A DNA stretch of 64,000 bases from Mangrovibacterium lignilyticum (lineage in GTDB: Bacteria; Bacteroidota; Bacteroidia; Bacteroidales; Prolixibacteraceae): contig NZ_WKLH01000006.1 in the NCBI RefSeq assembly GCF_010882175.1, forward strand, positions 186,861 through 250,860, read 5' to 3'. Every line of letters starts with the position of its first letter. Position 1 is the first letter of the stretch. A program made the translations under genes and the position numbers. Below, piece after piece: positions 35,629 through 44,150 of this stretch. The notes below the pieces were generated by a model that saw only the letters and a list, made by a program, of their open reading frames with translations, was not told where the DNA came from and searched no databases.

Positions 35629-37055
35629 TGGCAAGCAGAAATAACATATGGGCAAATTTGGATTGGCTGACTATCGGCTTCTACGTCCTTTTGGTATTCA
35701 TTGGGTGGATTAACATTTACGCTGCTGTTTACAACGAAGAACACAGCAGCATTCTGGATATGAGCCAACGCTATGGCAAACAGCTGATTTGGATAGTTGC
35801 CGGCTTCGTTTTGGCCGGAACGCTGATCCTGATAGACAGTAAATTCTACGTCTCTTTTGCCTATGTCATCTATATTGTCACCTTAGTCCTACTGGCTGCT
35901 GTCTTGCTTATTGGGTCCGAAGTAAAAGGAGCCAGATCGTGGTTCCAAATCGGGAGCTTTGCCTTTCAGCCGGCCGAGGTGAGCAAACTGGCCACGGCCC
36001 TTGCTCTGGCTAAGTACATGAGTTCGTACAATTTCAAGATCGAAAAGCTCCAGTCCATCGCGGTCATCGGAGCAATTATACTGGCGCCAATCATGTTTAT
36101 TTTCCTTCAGAACGACACCGGCTCTGCACTGGTGTTTGCGGTTTTCGCCTTTGTGCTCTACCGTGAAGGAATGTCGGGAGTATTCTTGTTCATGGGGCTA
36201 TTAATCGCGATGGTGTTCATTATAACACTCATGCTGGCCCCTTTGGTCACCATTGGCATTATGACCGCTGCCGCCATTTTGGTGTATTATTTCATGAATC
36301 AAAAATTCATGGAAGCGATCAAAGCACTGGGGATTTCGGCCAGTATTTTCTTCATTTTCTGGCTTACTAACAAATTTCTGAAGTTGGGCTTTCCCGACAC
36401 CCGAATTGTACTTTTTTCAGCTCTCCTGGCAAGTTTAATTTTTGGGATCTATGCGTTGCGCCATCGCCTCAAGAATTTGCTGTTGGTCATTGTCGTGTAC
36501 ATCAGTTTGGTTATGATGACCTTCATCGTCGACTACGTTGTCAACGACATTATGCAACCGCACCAGCGGGCACGTATTGAAGAATTGCTGGGTATCAAAT
36601 CCGATCCGCTGGGAGTTGGGTATAATGTGAACCAATCGAAAATTGCCATCGGTTCGGGTGGCATGTGGGGAAAAGGATTCCTGAACGGCACGCAAACCAA
36701 ATTCAACTTTGTGCCGGAGCAAAGTACCGACTTCATTTTCTGTACCGTAGGCGAAGAATGGGGTTTTGCCGGAACAACAGTCATCATCCTGCTGTTCCTT
36801 GCACTTTTATTGCGGCTCGTTTTCCTAGCCGAACGACAACGATCGGTTTTTAGCCGGGTGTATGGCTACAGTGTTGCTTGTATCCTGTTCTTTCACCTGT
36901 CCATCAACGTTGGGATGACCATTGGACTGGCACCGGTAATCGGTATCCCACTTCCCTTCTTTAGTTACGGAGGTTCGTCGCTGTGGTCGTTCACCATTTT
37001 GCTGTTTATCTTCCTGCGCTTGGATGCCAGCCGCATGGAGAAACTGAGCTACTAA
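35628..37055 (+). CDS. rodA: Rod-shape-determining SEDS glycosyltransferase RodA
   Basis: 475 aa, about ten membrane helices. SEDS signatures: KGARSWFQIGSFAFQPAEVSKLA, then NQSKIAIGSGGMWGKGFLNG, and near the end GLAPVIGIPLPFFSYGGSSLW. It is longer than E. coli RodA (about 370 aa), with an expanded middle membrane region (about 190-290), usual in Bacteroidota. It polymerises lipid II with PBP2 as partner. Last gene of the mre operon; the epimerase gene converges after 16 bp with no obvious terminator between. Confidence 0.94.
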   Translation: MASRNNIWANLDWLTIGFYVLLVFIGWINIYAAVYNEEHSSILDMSQRYGKQLIWIVAGFVLAGTLILIDSKFYVSFAYVIYIVTLVLLAAVLLIGSEVKGARSWFQIGSFAFQPAEVSKLATALALAKYMSSYNFKIEKLQSIAVIGAIILAPIMFIFLQNDTGSALVFAVFAFVLYREGMSGVFLFMGLLIAMVFIITLMLAPLVTIGIMTAAAILVYYFMNQKFMEAIKALGISASIFFIFWLTNKFLKLGFPDTRIVLFSALLASLIFGIYALRHRLKNLLLVIVVYISLVMMTFIVDYVVNDIMQPHQRARIEELLGIKSDPLGVGYNVNQSKIAIGSGGMWGKGFLNGTQTKFNFVPEQSTDFIFCTVGEEWGFAGTTVIILLFLALLLRLVFLAERQRSVFSRVYGYSVACILFFHLSINVGMTIGLAPVIGIPLPFFSYGGSSLWSFTILLFIFLRLDASRMEKLSY

Positions 37056-37071
37056 AAACAACCTTTCAATT

Positions 37072-37974
37072 TTAGTCCCATTTCAAGTACTTCCGCCAGC
37101 TATGTTGTTCTCTGAATCCCAAAACTTCCCGAATTTTACGATTTGAGAATAATGCTTCATGCTCCTCCAATTCCCGAATAATTGGCACATCGGGAAAGAA
37201 CTTTTCAGCCAATTCTTTGCTGGGAATAACAGCGCCGTTGTGATCGTTTCCGGCATTGAAAACCTGGTAACCAAGGCCGTCTTTTTCCAGACATAAATCC
37301 ACAATCTGTCCTAGATCGCGCGCATCGATATAACAGAAAGCATTCCTGCGGCGCACTTCCGGATTTTTAAAATAGTGCGGAAACAGCTCAGCGTATTCGT
37401 GAGGTTCAATTACATTCCCGATACGAAGGGCATAAATATCAAAGCCCGAACGCCGCTGGAAACTCCGTGCCGTTTTCTCATTGACAACCTTCGATAATCC
37501 GTAGCTATCCATGGGGTCAACGTCATAATCCTCCTCCAAAGGCAGTACTTTAGGGTTGGTTTTGCCATCTGAAAAACAGATACCATAAGTGGTTTCTGAT
37601 GAAGCAATAATAATCTTTCGAATTCCAAGTTTAACAGCTGCTTCAATCACATTGTAAGTGCCCATGGTATTGACCCTAAAAGTCTCATTATCCGGAATGA
37701 TTAAGATCCTGGGCACGGCAGCAAAATGGACTACGGCATCAAATTTTTGCACCCCATTTCCTGCGTCCAATTCATCTAAGCCGGCATACGAACTCATCGC
37801 ATTAAACACCTGTCCGGAATCCGTAATATCAGCTACCAGATTATTCACCCCCGGGTAATCCAAAGGCACCAGGTCTACATTCATCACTTTATGTCCTTGG
37901 TCAAGAAGATAGTGAATTGCGTGTTTCCCGGCCTTTCCTGATCCCCCTGTAAATAAAATTCGCTTTTTAGTCAT
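37072..37974 (-). CDS. NAD-dependent epimerase/dehydratase (extended SDR)
   Basis: 300 aa. The Rossmann motif is FTGGSGKAGKHA (8-19); the catalytic Tyr-Lys pair is in DSYGLSKVVNEK; HFAAVP follows strand 4 as usual. It probably acts on a nucleotide sugar or similar substrate, but the residues do not identify it. Alone on the minus strand, converging with rodA. C-terminal RKIREVLGFREQHSWRKYLK resembles the end of family members annotated as UDP-glucose 4-epimerase-like. Confidence 0.85.
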   Translation of the reverse strand: MTKKRILFTGGSGKAGKHAIHYLLDQGHKVMNVDLVPLDYPGVNNLVADITDSGQVFNAMSSYAGLDELDAGNGVQKFDAVVHFAAVPRILIIPDNETFRVNTMGTYNVIEAAVKLGIRKIIIASSETTYGICFSDGKTNPKVLPLEEDYDVDPMDSYGLSKVVNEKTARSFQRRSGFDIYALRIGNVIEPHEYAELFPHYFKNPEVRRRNAFCYIDARDLGQIVDLCLEKDGLGYQVFNAGNDHNGAVIPSKELAEKFFPDVPIIRELEEHEALFSNRKIREVLGFREQHSWRKYLKWD

Positions 37975-38039
37975 GTTCGCCTATTTAGTTTGATTTTACG
38001 TGTTGCTGATCGACAGCTTGTGTACCATAACTCAATTTT

Positions 38040-38444
38040 TTATTCAACTGTATTTCCGATATAAAAATTAATCTCAGTTTTCGTGTTCTTCAATAATTCC
38101 AGAGATTTCACTTCTTCAATTAACCGTTCCCATTCATTGTAGGTACTTTGACATTTTATGGTATAGGTTCCAGGTGTCATTTTCAGCGAATAATATCCAG
38201 AGGTATCGTTCGTGGTTTTTAAATCTGAATTTTCTACCCATACTTCAAACTGATTTTCTAAGTAATATTCATTTACTGACCAGTCAACGTGATATATGTG
38301 TCCAAAAACGAATGAAGAATCATGGAGTGTCGTGTCTAAACTTGAACCAATTTCAGCTCTACCATCAATGAATTGTCGATTAAGACACGAACTAATAATG
38401 ACAAGAACAGTCGAGAATATCAGTAAGCGGGTAAATCCCTTCAT
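38040..38444 (-). CDS. Small lipoprotein with a carboxypeptidase-regulatory-like beta domain
   Basis: 134 aa from ATG 38444 (MKGFTRLLIF); upstream ATGs at 38453 and 38480 would only lengthen the signal. Lipobox IISSC gives Cys20. The mature part reads FVFGHIYHVDW..., then TTNDTSGYYSLKMTPGTYTI, the 'DxxGxYxxxxxPGxYxI' signature of CarboxypepD_reg-like beta sandwiches often found in surface proteins of Bacteroidota. Monocistronic. Function unknown. Just upstream lies the 21-bp repeat array. Confidence 0.65.
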   Translation of the reverse strand: MKGFTRLLIFSTVLVIISSCLNRQFIDGRAEIGSSLDTTLHDSSFVFGHIYHVDWSVNEYYLENQFEVWVENSDLKTTNDTSGYYSLKMTPGTYTIKCQSTYNEWERLIEEVKSLELLKNTKTEINFYIGNTVE

Positions 38445-38590
38445 GGAACTCATTTCTTTGGTTTTTAAATTGGTGCACAACTACGAACTAATAACACCGA
38501 CTCCGATGAACTCTTAAGTTACGAAACTTCAAAAAAATATTCATGTTCATTTTGATTTCGTTCCAAACCGGAGCGACATAAAGCTACGGG

Positions 38591-38855
38591 GGTACTTCGA
38601 ACATCCGAAAGGGTACTTCCGAAGTACCCCTCCCACTTCCAAATCGACTTCATTCACCTAAAAGGTGAACGAAAGCGGTTCCAAGGTGAATCCGTTCGGT
38701 TCGGAAGTGAAATAACGCAGTAAAAAGGTGAACCGACTCTGCTTTGAACTGAACGAGAGCCGCTAAAAGGTGAACGAGAGCAGTTCGGAAATGAACGAAT
38801 GCAGCTCAGAACTCCGAGATTCCAGTCCAGAGGTGAACGAAAGCGGTTCGGAACG
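38591..38855. repeat. Degenerate tandem array with exact 21-bp period
   Basis: Nine units start at 38662, 38683, 38704, 38725, 38746, 38767, 38788, 38809 and 38830. The best-kept units read AGGTGAACGA then AAGC then GGTTCG; the GTGAA core recurs at exactly 21 bp with no indel despite many substitutions. Several units contain the dyad GAAC-N7-GTTC. To the left, GGTACTTC occurs at 38591 and again at 38612, also 21 bp apart. 21 bp equals two helical turns and seven codons. Two plus-strand stops (in the third and fifth units) argue against coding. Confidence 0.75.
38611..38629. repeat. Near-perfect inverted repeat at the left end of the 21-bp array
   Basis: GGGTACTTC followed by CGAAGTACCC pairs over nine bases around one central position. 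No T-tract follows on either strand, so it is not an obvious terminator; it could be a protein-binding dyad. Confidence 0.5.
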
Positions 38856-38959
38856 GTAATGTTCATTAAACTGTGTCAATCAGTGCTCATTCGAAAGCCC
38901 GGGTTTTCGAACTTCCAGATCCCTCGACTACTCGCCCTCAAACAGCAAACCAATGGACC

Positions 38960-39163
38960 TTAGTCTCGCTCTTTCCTTTTTTTGCGGCGGTAATAGACCA
39001 GGAACACCACTAGTGCGACCGGCAAAACCACATAGAGAATAATATTGAATAAAGAGGGCGCAACAGGTTCGGGTACCGGAGACGGATAATGCTCCGGCGT
39101 TTGAGCCAGCACACATACAACGACAAGCAGCATGAGCAAAGCGGTATTCAATAGTTGTTTCAT
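38960..39163 (-). CDS. Small single-span membrane protein
   Basis: 67 aa: a signal-like N-terminus (LLNTALLMLLVVVCVLAQ), a proline-rich spacer (PEHYPSPVPEPVAP), one membrane helix (IILYVVLPVALVVFLVYY) and a basic tail RRKKRKERD. This plan recurs in small uncharacterised Bacteroidota proteins. The signal peptide and stop-transfer helix predict a type I inner-membrane protein. Function unknown. Monocistronic. Confidence 0.6.
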   Translation of the reverse strand: MKQLLNTALLMLLVVVCVLAQTPEHYPSPVPEPVAPSLFNIILYVVLPVALVVFLVYYRRKKRKERD

Positions 39164-39446
39164 AGCATTCTTGTTTTAATTGTCTTACCTCTTTATAAAC
39201 GAAGCAATCGAAACAAGGGTTTGTTCAACCGAGGTCACGCACATTCATTTGAAACGGAACCAGACTTCACCCCTTCCTGATACCAAACGATTGACTTTTG
39301 ACTAAGCCAAAAGCAGGAAACGCGACCGGACGATATATTCGCAAAGCCCACCTTCAAGCGAGTTCCCTCGGTACCAGAGTGCCGTGTCGGATAAAACCAG
39401 GCCTCTCTTTGACCGCCTTTTATTCATTATCTGCAAGCACCTGTCG

Positions 39447-39932
39447 CTATTCTATCTCCGCAACAATATCCACGTAATTCTTCCCATACTTTTTGGCACA
39501 ATTTGGGCAGGTGGTGTACCACATGTACCATTTCTTAATTTTCAACCCTTTCTCCTTTACCACTTCTTCATAATCGTTACACCACTTCCCGGCATCTTTA
39601 AAAGGACCTTCGTACACTTTACTGAAAAAATGCCCGCTTAATCTCGTATTCTCAGCATCCGGAATTTCTTTATCAACAGCCAGGTAGAGGTCCATATTCC
39701 ATCGCGAAGTATGATCAGCCAGAACCATCCAGTCGAGAATTTTAGCTTCCGAATCTTTCACCTTTTTGTCGAGCTTCCGCATGACTCGTCCAAAATTCAA
39801 AGGCCTGTAAAAGAGCGTCCGGACATGATCCTTGATAAATTTTTTATCCGTCCAGTCCAGCATTTGGTTGTCCCAATGAGTTGGATCAAAAGGTGGACAA
39901 CAATCATACACGGGTTCTGTTTTTGGTTCCAT
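39447..39932 (-). CDS. Conserved hypothetical protein with C-terminal CxxC (possible GyrI-like fold)
   Basis: 161 aa, no signal peptide. Conserved-looking blocks are CCPPFDPTHWD at the N-terminus, DHTSRWNMDLYLAVDKEIP in the middle, then GHFFSKVYEGPFKDAGKW and YTTCPNCAKKYGKNY at the end. Homologues in Bacteroidota are often called 'hydrolase', but no catalytic motif is evident. The 'SKVYEGPF' strand-turn recalls GyrI-like small-molecule-binding proteins (guess). The CPNC motif could bind a metal. Monocistronic. Confidence 0.7.
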   Translation of the reverse strand: MEPKTEPVYDCCPPFDPTHWDNQMLDWTDKKFIKDHVRTLFYRPLNFGRVMRKLDKKVKDSEAKILDWMVLADHTSRWNMDLYLAVDKEIPDAENTRLSGHFFSKVYEGPFKDAGKWCNDYEEVVKEKGLKIKKWYMWYTTCPNCAKKYGKNYVDIVAEIE

Positions 39933-40031
39933 GACTTCTTCATTTATTTGATTCCCGAACTTGAACTAATGTAGCCGGATTTAAATCCGCTTTATATTGA
40001 ACGCTGAAAAGCTGCCGCCAGCTTTCCAATT

Positions 40032-40946
40032 TTAATTGTCATAGCTCACAACTTGTGCAAAAGAACGTTTCAGTGCTTTATGAAACCGGTATTTGGGGTA
40101 CCCGAAAATCACTACCAGCCCGTTGACCGACTTTTGAGGAATCCCCCAATGTTGCTTGAATTTTTTCGCCCCGTGACGAATTAGCGGGTGTATACTTCCG
40201 ATCATACAGCTTCCCAATCCTAGGCTTTCGGCAGCCAGCATCGCATAGGTGGCGGGTATCACCGGATCAATCGGATCGGAATAAGGTGACGACAAAAAAT
40301 ACATCGCCAAAGGGGTATCGTACAACAAATAATCTACATTACCCTTCTTTCGTTAGACCAGTTTATTGATTAACGGAAAGCCAAAACCTTTCATCAGCTC
40401 ATACGCTTCGTTGCCGGCCATTTTCCACAACCAGATCCCCGGGGGCTTAATCAACCACCTGGATTTCGCCATTTGGTCGATCGCGTCGAAAGCAAACTCC
40501 CGGACCTTCGCCCGGCCTTTAAACACCAACAACTTAACATCAGAAGGCGGTAAGACTACCGGAGCTGTCAGTGCAGCTTCGATAATCTGATCAATCAAAT
40601 GCGGCTCAATTTCTTTTTTCTTGAAATCACGAATACTCCTGCACCCAAGCATTAACTGATACAAGTCGTCAAACAAAGTTTTCCGGCTGGCATCGGGAAG
40701 CGGTAAAAGATCATCCAGCGAAAGTTCCCGCCCTTCAATTTCAACCGCCGATTCCGGGCAAATGGCCATACAATGCCCGCAACCATAACAGCCAAAAACA
40801 GGATCGGATCCAAGCGTAACCCGGCCACCTTTCATCACCAGTGAACCATCTTTGCAGATGCTAACACAAAGCCCGCACTGATTACATTTTTCATCGTCGA
40901 CATGAATAACACCTGTGTGTTTCGTCCGTGACGTAGGAATAGCCAT
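40032..40946 (-). pseudogene. 4Fe-4S/nitroreductase fusion interrupted by an in-frame TAA
   Basis: Codons from ATG 40944-40946 encode a ferredoxin-like domain with two clusters, CNQCGLCVSIC and CYGCGHCMAIC (about 20-65), then a nitroreductase domain opening GCRSIRDFKKKEI. The frame stops at TAA 40353-40355 after LINKLV and continues in the same frame as RKKGNVDYLLYDTPLAMYFL...SLGLGSCMIG to 40032. The two parts make one normal-length protein of about 304 codons, so a single nonsense change splits it. No frameshift is needed. The C-terminal part holds FMN-binding residues, so the truncated product is probably inactive. Confidence 0.85.
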
Positions 40947-41197
40947 GATCGTTCATTTTGGTTTTTTGAATACAAGTGTGACCTTATTTTTAAACGCCTT
41001 ATTCGCATTGAAAGTTATACCGTGCAGTGGTGCAATTGTATCGGGAAAGCCACGAAATCTGCCTCTCGGAAACGAATTCGTCCGATTAAAAGAAGGGCCT
41101 CAACCGCGCTGTTTTAGCAGAAAATATTGTTGGATGATAATTGGGAGAGATGTGTATCCAGCAAGTGATCACTGCGGACTGCAACTTGCAGTTCCTG
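40947..41197. other. Gap between nitroreductase pseudogene and acpH-like gene
   Basis: 251 bp without a gene. It contains a small inverted repeat, ACTGCAA-C-TTGCAGT (41178-41192), just beyond the acpH-like stop; no T-tract follows, so it is at best a weak 3'-end structure. Confidence 0.5.
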
Positions 41198-41797
41198 CTA
41201 TTTCAACCGTTCGATTTGAATCCCGGAAGAGCTTTCAACATGGTCGATCAAGTCTTCGAAGAAGCGTTCGAAGAGTTCCCTCAATTCATCAAAATTGCGT
41301 TCAAGTACTTCCATCGCCTGGCTTGTTTGATCGGGCAAACTGGTTCGCCGTGCCATGATGTGCAGCGACTGCTGAATGCCGTCGAGGCGAGCATACGATT
41401 CGAGTCGTTTGTGTTGAATAAGGAAAGGCAAAAAACCCTGCACCCGGACAGGAAGTTGAAAGAAATTAGCCAACAGCACCGCATGCACATGTTTGGCAAA
41501 CTGTCTTAAGGTATGAGGCGAATACTGCCGCCAATACCGGGCCAAAAAATGATCGAAGATCACATCGGTGACAATCCCGCAATAACGCCCGTAAGCCGGC
41601 CGAAAATAGGCGGCGGCCTCTTTCACAACCGGGTGCGTATCGGTAAACGAGTCGATGGAACGATGCAGGAGAATTCCTTTTCGCACATCATTTGAGAAAT
41701 GGCGGTATTGTTGCCCTTTCACATAATCGCCAATAAAGTTACCCAGCAGAATTTCGTCTGCTTCGCCTGATAAATAAAGATGTGCTAAATAATTCAT
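41198..41797 (-). CDS. Acyl-carrier-protein phosphodiesterase-like protein (AcpH/DUF479)
   Basis: 199 aa from ATG 41797 (MNYLAHLYLSG); five further residues from an ATG at 41812 are unlikely to be native. The family signature GNFIGDYVKG and LLHRSIDSFTDTHP (metal-binding His and Asp of an HD-like fold) and later YGRYCGIVTDVIFDHFLA are all present. AcpH removes the phosphopantetheine arm of ACP in E. coli; activity here is inferred. It lies 38 bp after the EamA transporter, probably one transcript. Confidence 0.88.
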   Translation of the reverse strand: MNYLAHLYLSGEADEILLGNFIGDYVKGQQYRHFSNDVRKGILLHRSIDSFTDTHPVVKEAAAYFRPAYGRYCGIVTDVIFDHFLARYWRQYSPHTLRQFAKHVHAVLLANFFQLPVRVQGFLPFLIQHKRLESYARLDGIQQSLHIMARRTSLPDQTSQAMEVLERNFDELRELFERFFEDLIDHVESSSGIQIERLK

Positions 41798-41835
41798 TCC
41801 TGCTTCTTTCAATCAATCCAATAAACCATCCACCC

Positions 41836-42771
41836 CTAAGGTTGTTCACCGCCGGCCTTTTCAACACGGCTCTTAGTCCGGTTAAAACCAGGTAACTTTG
41901 CCGCCGAAATCAGAATAACGCCAACCAGCGTTAATAGTCCGCCAATGAGCTGGTGCAACAAAGGGAACGTTCCAAAATAAATGAGGCTACCGATTAACAC
42001 GAAAACAACTTTGGTGCTTTGAACGATCGACGACTTCGACACTTCGATGTAGTGAAACGAATAATAGATACACAAAACGGCGACAAAGGGGCCTAGCGCA
42101 CCACCAATGGCAATATTTATCAATGCACCTGACGGTATTTTGAATGGATGCCCCAAAAACAAAAACATGATGAGCGAAAATAAAAACAGCCAAACCGAGC
42201 GGTTGGTGTTGATCAGTTCTGGCGACATATTGCGGACATTCATTTTCACAACCAGGGAAGCCGTAGCCGCAAAAATGGCATTCAAAAGTACAATGCCTGC
42301 TCCCGGAATAAACAGTTCAGAAAGGCTGGTGCCACCCTGATAGCTCACCACAAAAGCACCAACCAACGCCAAAAAAGCCCCAAAGGCTTCCATCTTTGTA
42401 AAGCTCTCCTTAAGAAAGAAAATACCCATCGCGGTCAGCAAAACCGGGTACAGGTTTCCCATGAAACTGGTCACTGCCGGATCGGGAATAATTTGAATGG
42501 ACAGGAAAAAGAAAACTGTCGTCAGAATTTCGAGTATCCCAAGGGTTACTAACGTTCGTTTCTGCCGTTTACTCAGTGCTCTTAAATAGCGGTGATGTTT
42601 TCGGTATACAAACCAAACGATATTGAGAAAAGCCCCCATGGCAAACCAATATAAACCGAACTGACTGAGGTGTACCTCATTCAGCGCTGCTTTACTGAAG
42701 ATGTATATATTGGAAAATGCGATCGTTGCAATGATCGCAAACAGGTATCCTTTCAGCCGGTCTGATTTCAT
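41836..42771 (-). CDS. EamA/DMT-family transporter
   Basis: 311 aa with ten predicted membrane helices in two homologous halves: the first contains GYLFAIIATIAFSNIYIFSKA, the second starts GIVLLNAIFAATASLVV. Typical for drug/metabolite exporters (amino acids, nucleotides, amines). Substrate unknown. The start is ATG 42769-42771, about 50 bp below the hairpin that ends the pgi remnant. Confidence 0.88.
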   Translation of the reverse strand: MKSDRLKGYLFAIIATIAFSNIYIFSKAALNEVHLSQFGLYWFAMGAFLNIVWFVYRKHHRYLRALSKRQKRTLVTLGILEILTTVFFFLSIQIIPDPAVTSFMGNLYPVLLTAMGIFFLKESFTKMEAFGAFLALVGAFVVSYQGGTSLSELFIPGAGIVLLNAIFAATASLVVKMNVRNMSPELINTNRSVWLFLFSLIMFLFLGHPFKIPSGALINIAIGGALGPFVAVLCIYYSFHYIEVSKSSIVQSTKVVFVLIGSLIYFGTFPLLHQLIGGLLTLVGVILISAAKLPGFNRTKSRVEKAGGEQP

Positions 42772-42807
42772 TCTAAGGAAGTTTGACTCTAAATAGTTCG
42801 TTCCAAA

Positions 42808-42852
42808 TGTACAAAAATAAGTAAGGCTTCACCCCTTTCGGGATGAAGCCTT
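42808..42852 (-). terminator. Intrinsic terminator retained after the pgi remnant
   Basis: AAGGCTTCA (42823-42831) pairs with TGAAGCCTT (42844-42852), extended inward by CCC/GGG. On the minus strand the stem is followed by ACTTATTTTTG, a U-rich tail. It lies 26 bp beyond the remnant's stop codon. Confidence 0.8.
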
Positions 42853-42877
42853 CATTTATATTAGATCACTAATTTCC

Positions 42878-43039
42878 TTACAAGTGTGCTTTAATCGCTT
42901 TTGTCTCTCCCTCAAAACCTGGCATTTTCAATAAGGCGAGCATCTTCTTTTTATGAGCATCAACACCCGGTTGATCAAACGGATCCACATCGAAAGTGCA
43001 TCCTCTCATACCATCGGCAATCTCGAAGCAATAGATCAT
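42878..43039 (-). pseudogene. pgi: C-terminal remnant of glucose-6-phosphate isomerase
   Basis: 53 codons, from ATG 43037-43039 to TAA 42878-42880. They read MIYCFEIADGMRG, then VDPFDQPGVDAHKKKM and LALLKMPGFEGE, an unmistakable PGI C-terminus ('NPFDQPGVE..K..M..LL'). The remaining ~90% of the gene is missing; between here and the gpsA stop at 43137 there are under 100 bp, with no PGI sequence recognised. The order lysS-gpsA-pgi is normal in Bacteroidota, so this is an internal deletion at the ancestral site. Its terminator is intact. Whether a short peptide is still made is unknown. Confidence 0.85.
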
Positions 43040-43136
43040 TTATCCTAGAATATCTATCTATTTCTGGTTTAAACTCAAAAAACGAAGTCGTCCCGAAAAA
43101 GTCTTCAGTCCAGCCCTGCTTAATAAGCTTCATCTG

Positions 43137-44132
43137 TTACCGAAGCCGTTCCGTTAACAGACGCATTTCGGCTGCAGGATTTTCGCCGGCATACAAAATA
43201 TTGTAAACAGCCTCGCAAATCGGCAAATTAACTTTGTATTCCAGGTTAATTTCATGAATGGATTTTGTCGCGTAATACCCCTCGGCAACCATATGCATTT
43301 CCAGTTGAGCTGTCCGGGTGGTATAGCCTTTTCCAATCATGGTTCCAAAGGTGCGATTTCGTGAGAACTGAGAATACGCAGTCACCAATAAATCGCCTAA
43401 ATAGGCTGAACTTTTGATATCGCGGGTAATCGGATGAACTTTGTCAACAAAGCGCTTTATTTCCTGAATGGCGTTTGCAATTAAAACCGCCTGGAAATTA
43501 TCGCCGTAACGTAAGCCATGTACAATTCCCGAGGCAATGGCAATCACATTTTTCAGTACAGAAGCATATTCCGTTCCGAAAATATCATCCGACACATGAG
43601 AGCGGATGTAGGGACATTCCAACTTAAAAGCGAAATCGCGGGCCCGCCGAATATCCGGACAGGCAATGGTCAAATAGGAAAGACGCTCCAAAGCAACTTC
43701 CTCCGCATGACAAGGTCCGGCGATAACACCGATTCGTTCAAACGGCAGTTTAAACTTTTGGTTCAGGTATTGCCCCACGATTTGGTTCTCTTCCGGAATA
43801 ATACCTTTAATTGCCGAAACAATATACTTGTTACTGATATCAACAGTCATGTCGCACAAGGAACGGTCTAAAAAGGCTGACGGAATGGCCAAAACCAAAA
43901 CATCAGATTTTTCAAACGTTTCATTGATGTCACTATAGAAATCAATCCGGTTGATATCGAATTCAACACCCCTCAAGTAACTAGGGTTATGTTTAAATCG
44001 TTTGAACTGCTCAATACTATCCGGATTACGGAAATACCAGCCAATACGATCAACATTGTTCAGGAGTATTTTAGCCAGTGCTGTTGCCCAGCTACCGCTC
44101 CCGACTATTGCTATTTTGGGTTCAGTAAACAT
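43137..44132 (-). CDS. gpsA: Glycerol-3-phosphate dehydrogenase [NAD(P)+]
   Basis: 331 aa. The Rossmann motif GSGSWATALAKIL (11-23) and the catalytic lysine region SAIKGIIPE, then the C-terminal GDNFQAVLIANAIQEI, are typical. It reduces dihydroxyacetone phosphate to sn-glycerol-3-phosphate for phospholipids. It follows lysS by 18 bp and, as usual in this phylum, would precede pgi, of which only a remnant remains. The stop is at 43137-43139. Confidence 0.94.
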   Translation of the reverse strand: MFTEPKIAIVGSGSWATALAKILLNNVDRIGWYFRNPDSIEQFKRFKHNPSYLRGVEFDINRIDFYSDINETFEKSDVLVLAIPSAFLDRSLCDMTVDISNKYIVSAIKGIIPEENQIVGQYLNQKFKLPFERIGVIAGPCHAEEVALERLSYLTIACPDIRRARDFAFKLECPYIRSHVSDDIFGTEYASVLKNVIAIASGIVHGLRYGDNFQAVLIANAIQEIKRFVDKVHPITRDIKSSAYLGDLLVTAYSQFSRNRTFGTMIGKGYTTRTAQLEMHMVAEGYYATKSIHEINLEYKVNLPICEAVYNILYAGENPAAEMRLLTERLR

Positions 44133-44150
44133 ATTAACAAGGTCAATGGT

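Larger units (their letters stand above)
38481..38959. other. Intergenic region holding the 21-bp repeat array
   Basis: No convincing gene. A 70-codon minus frame (38654-38866) is simply the translation of the repeat and is rejected. The region contains a near-palindromic GGTACTTC/GAAGTACC hairpin (38611-38629) and the phased repeats listed separately. Confidence 0.7.

Noticed and set aside
38591-38855. The repeat array as a CRISPR
   Set aside because: Units are tandem without unique spacers and the period is 21 bp; no cas genes are in the window.
38654-38866. 70-residue minus-strand frame with repeated RSPF motifs
   Set aside because: It is only the translation of the 21-bp array; with a 21-bp period any open frame repeats every seven codons.
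40032-40328. A separate 98-aa protein starting at TTG 40328
   Set aside because: It is the same-frame continuation of the nitroreductase after the TAA; its content is the C-terminal half of that domain.
41178-41192. ACTGCAA/TTGCAGT palindrome as a terminator
   Set aside because: No T-tract follows on either strand; kept only as a note in the gap entry.
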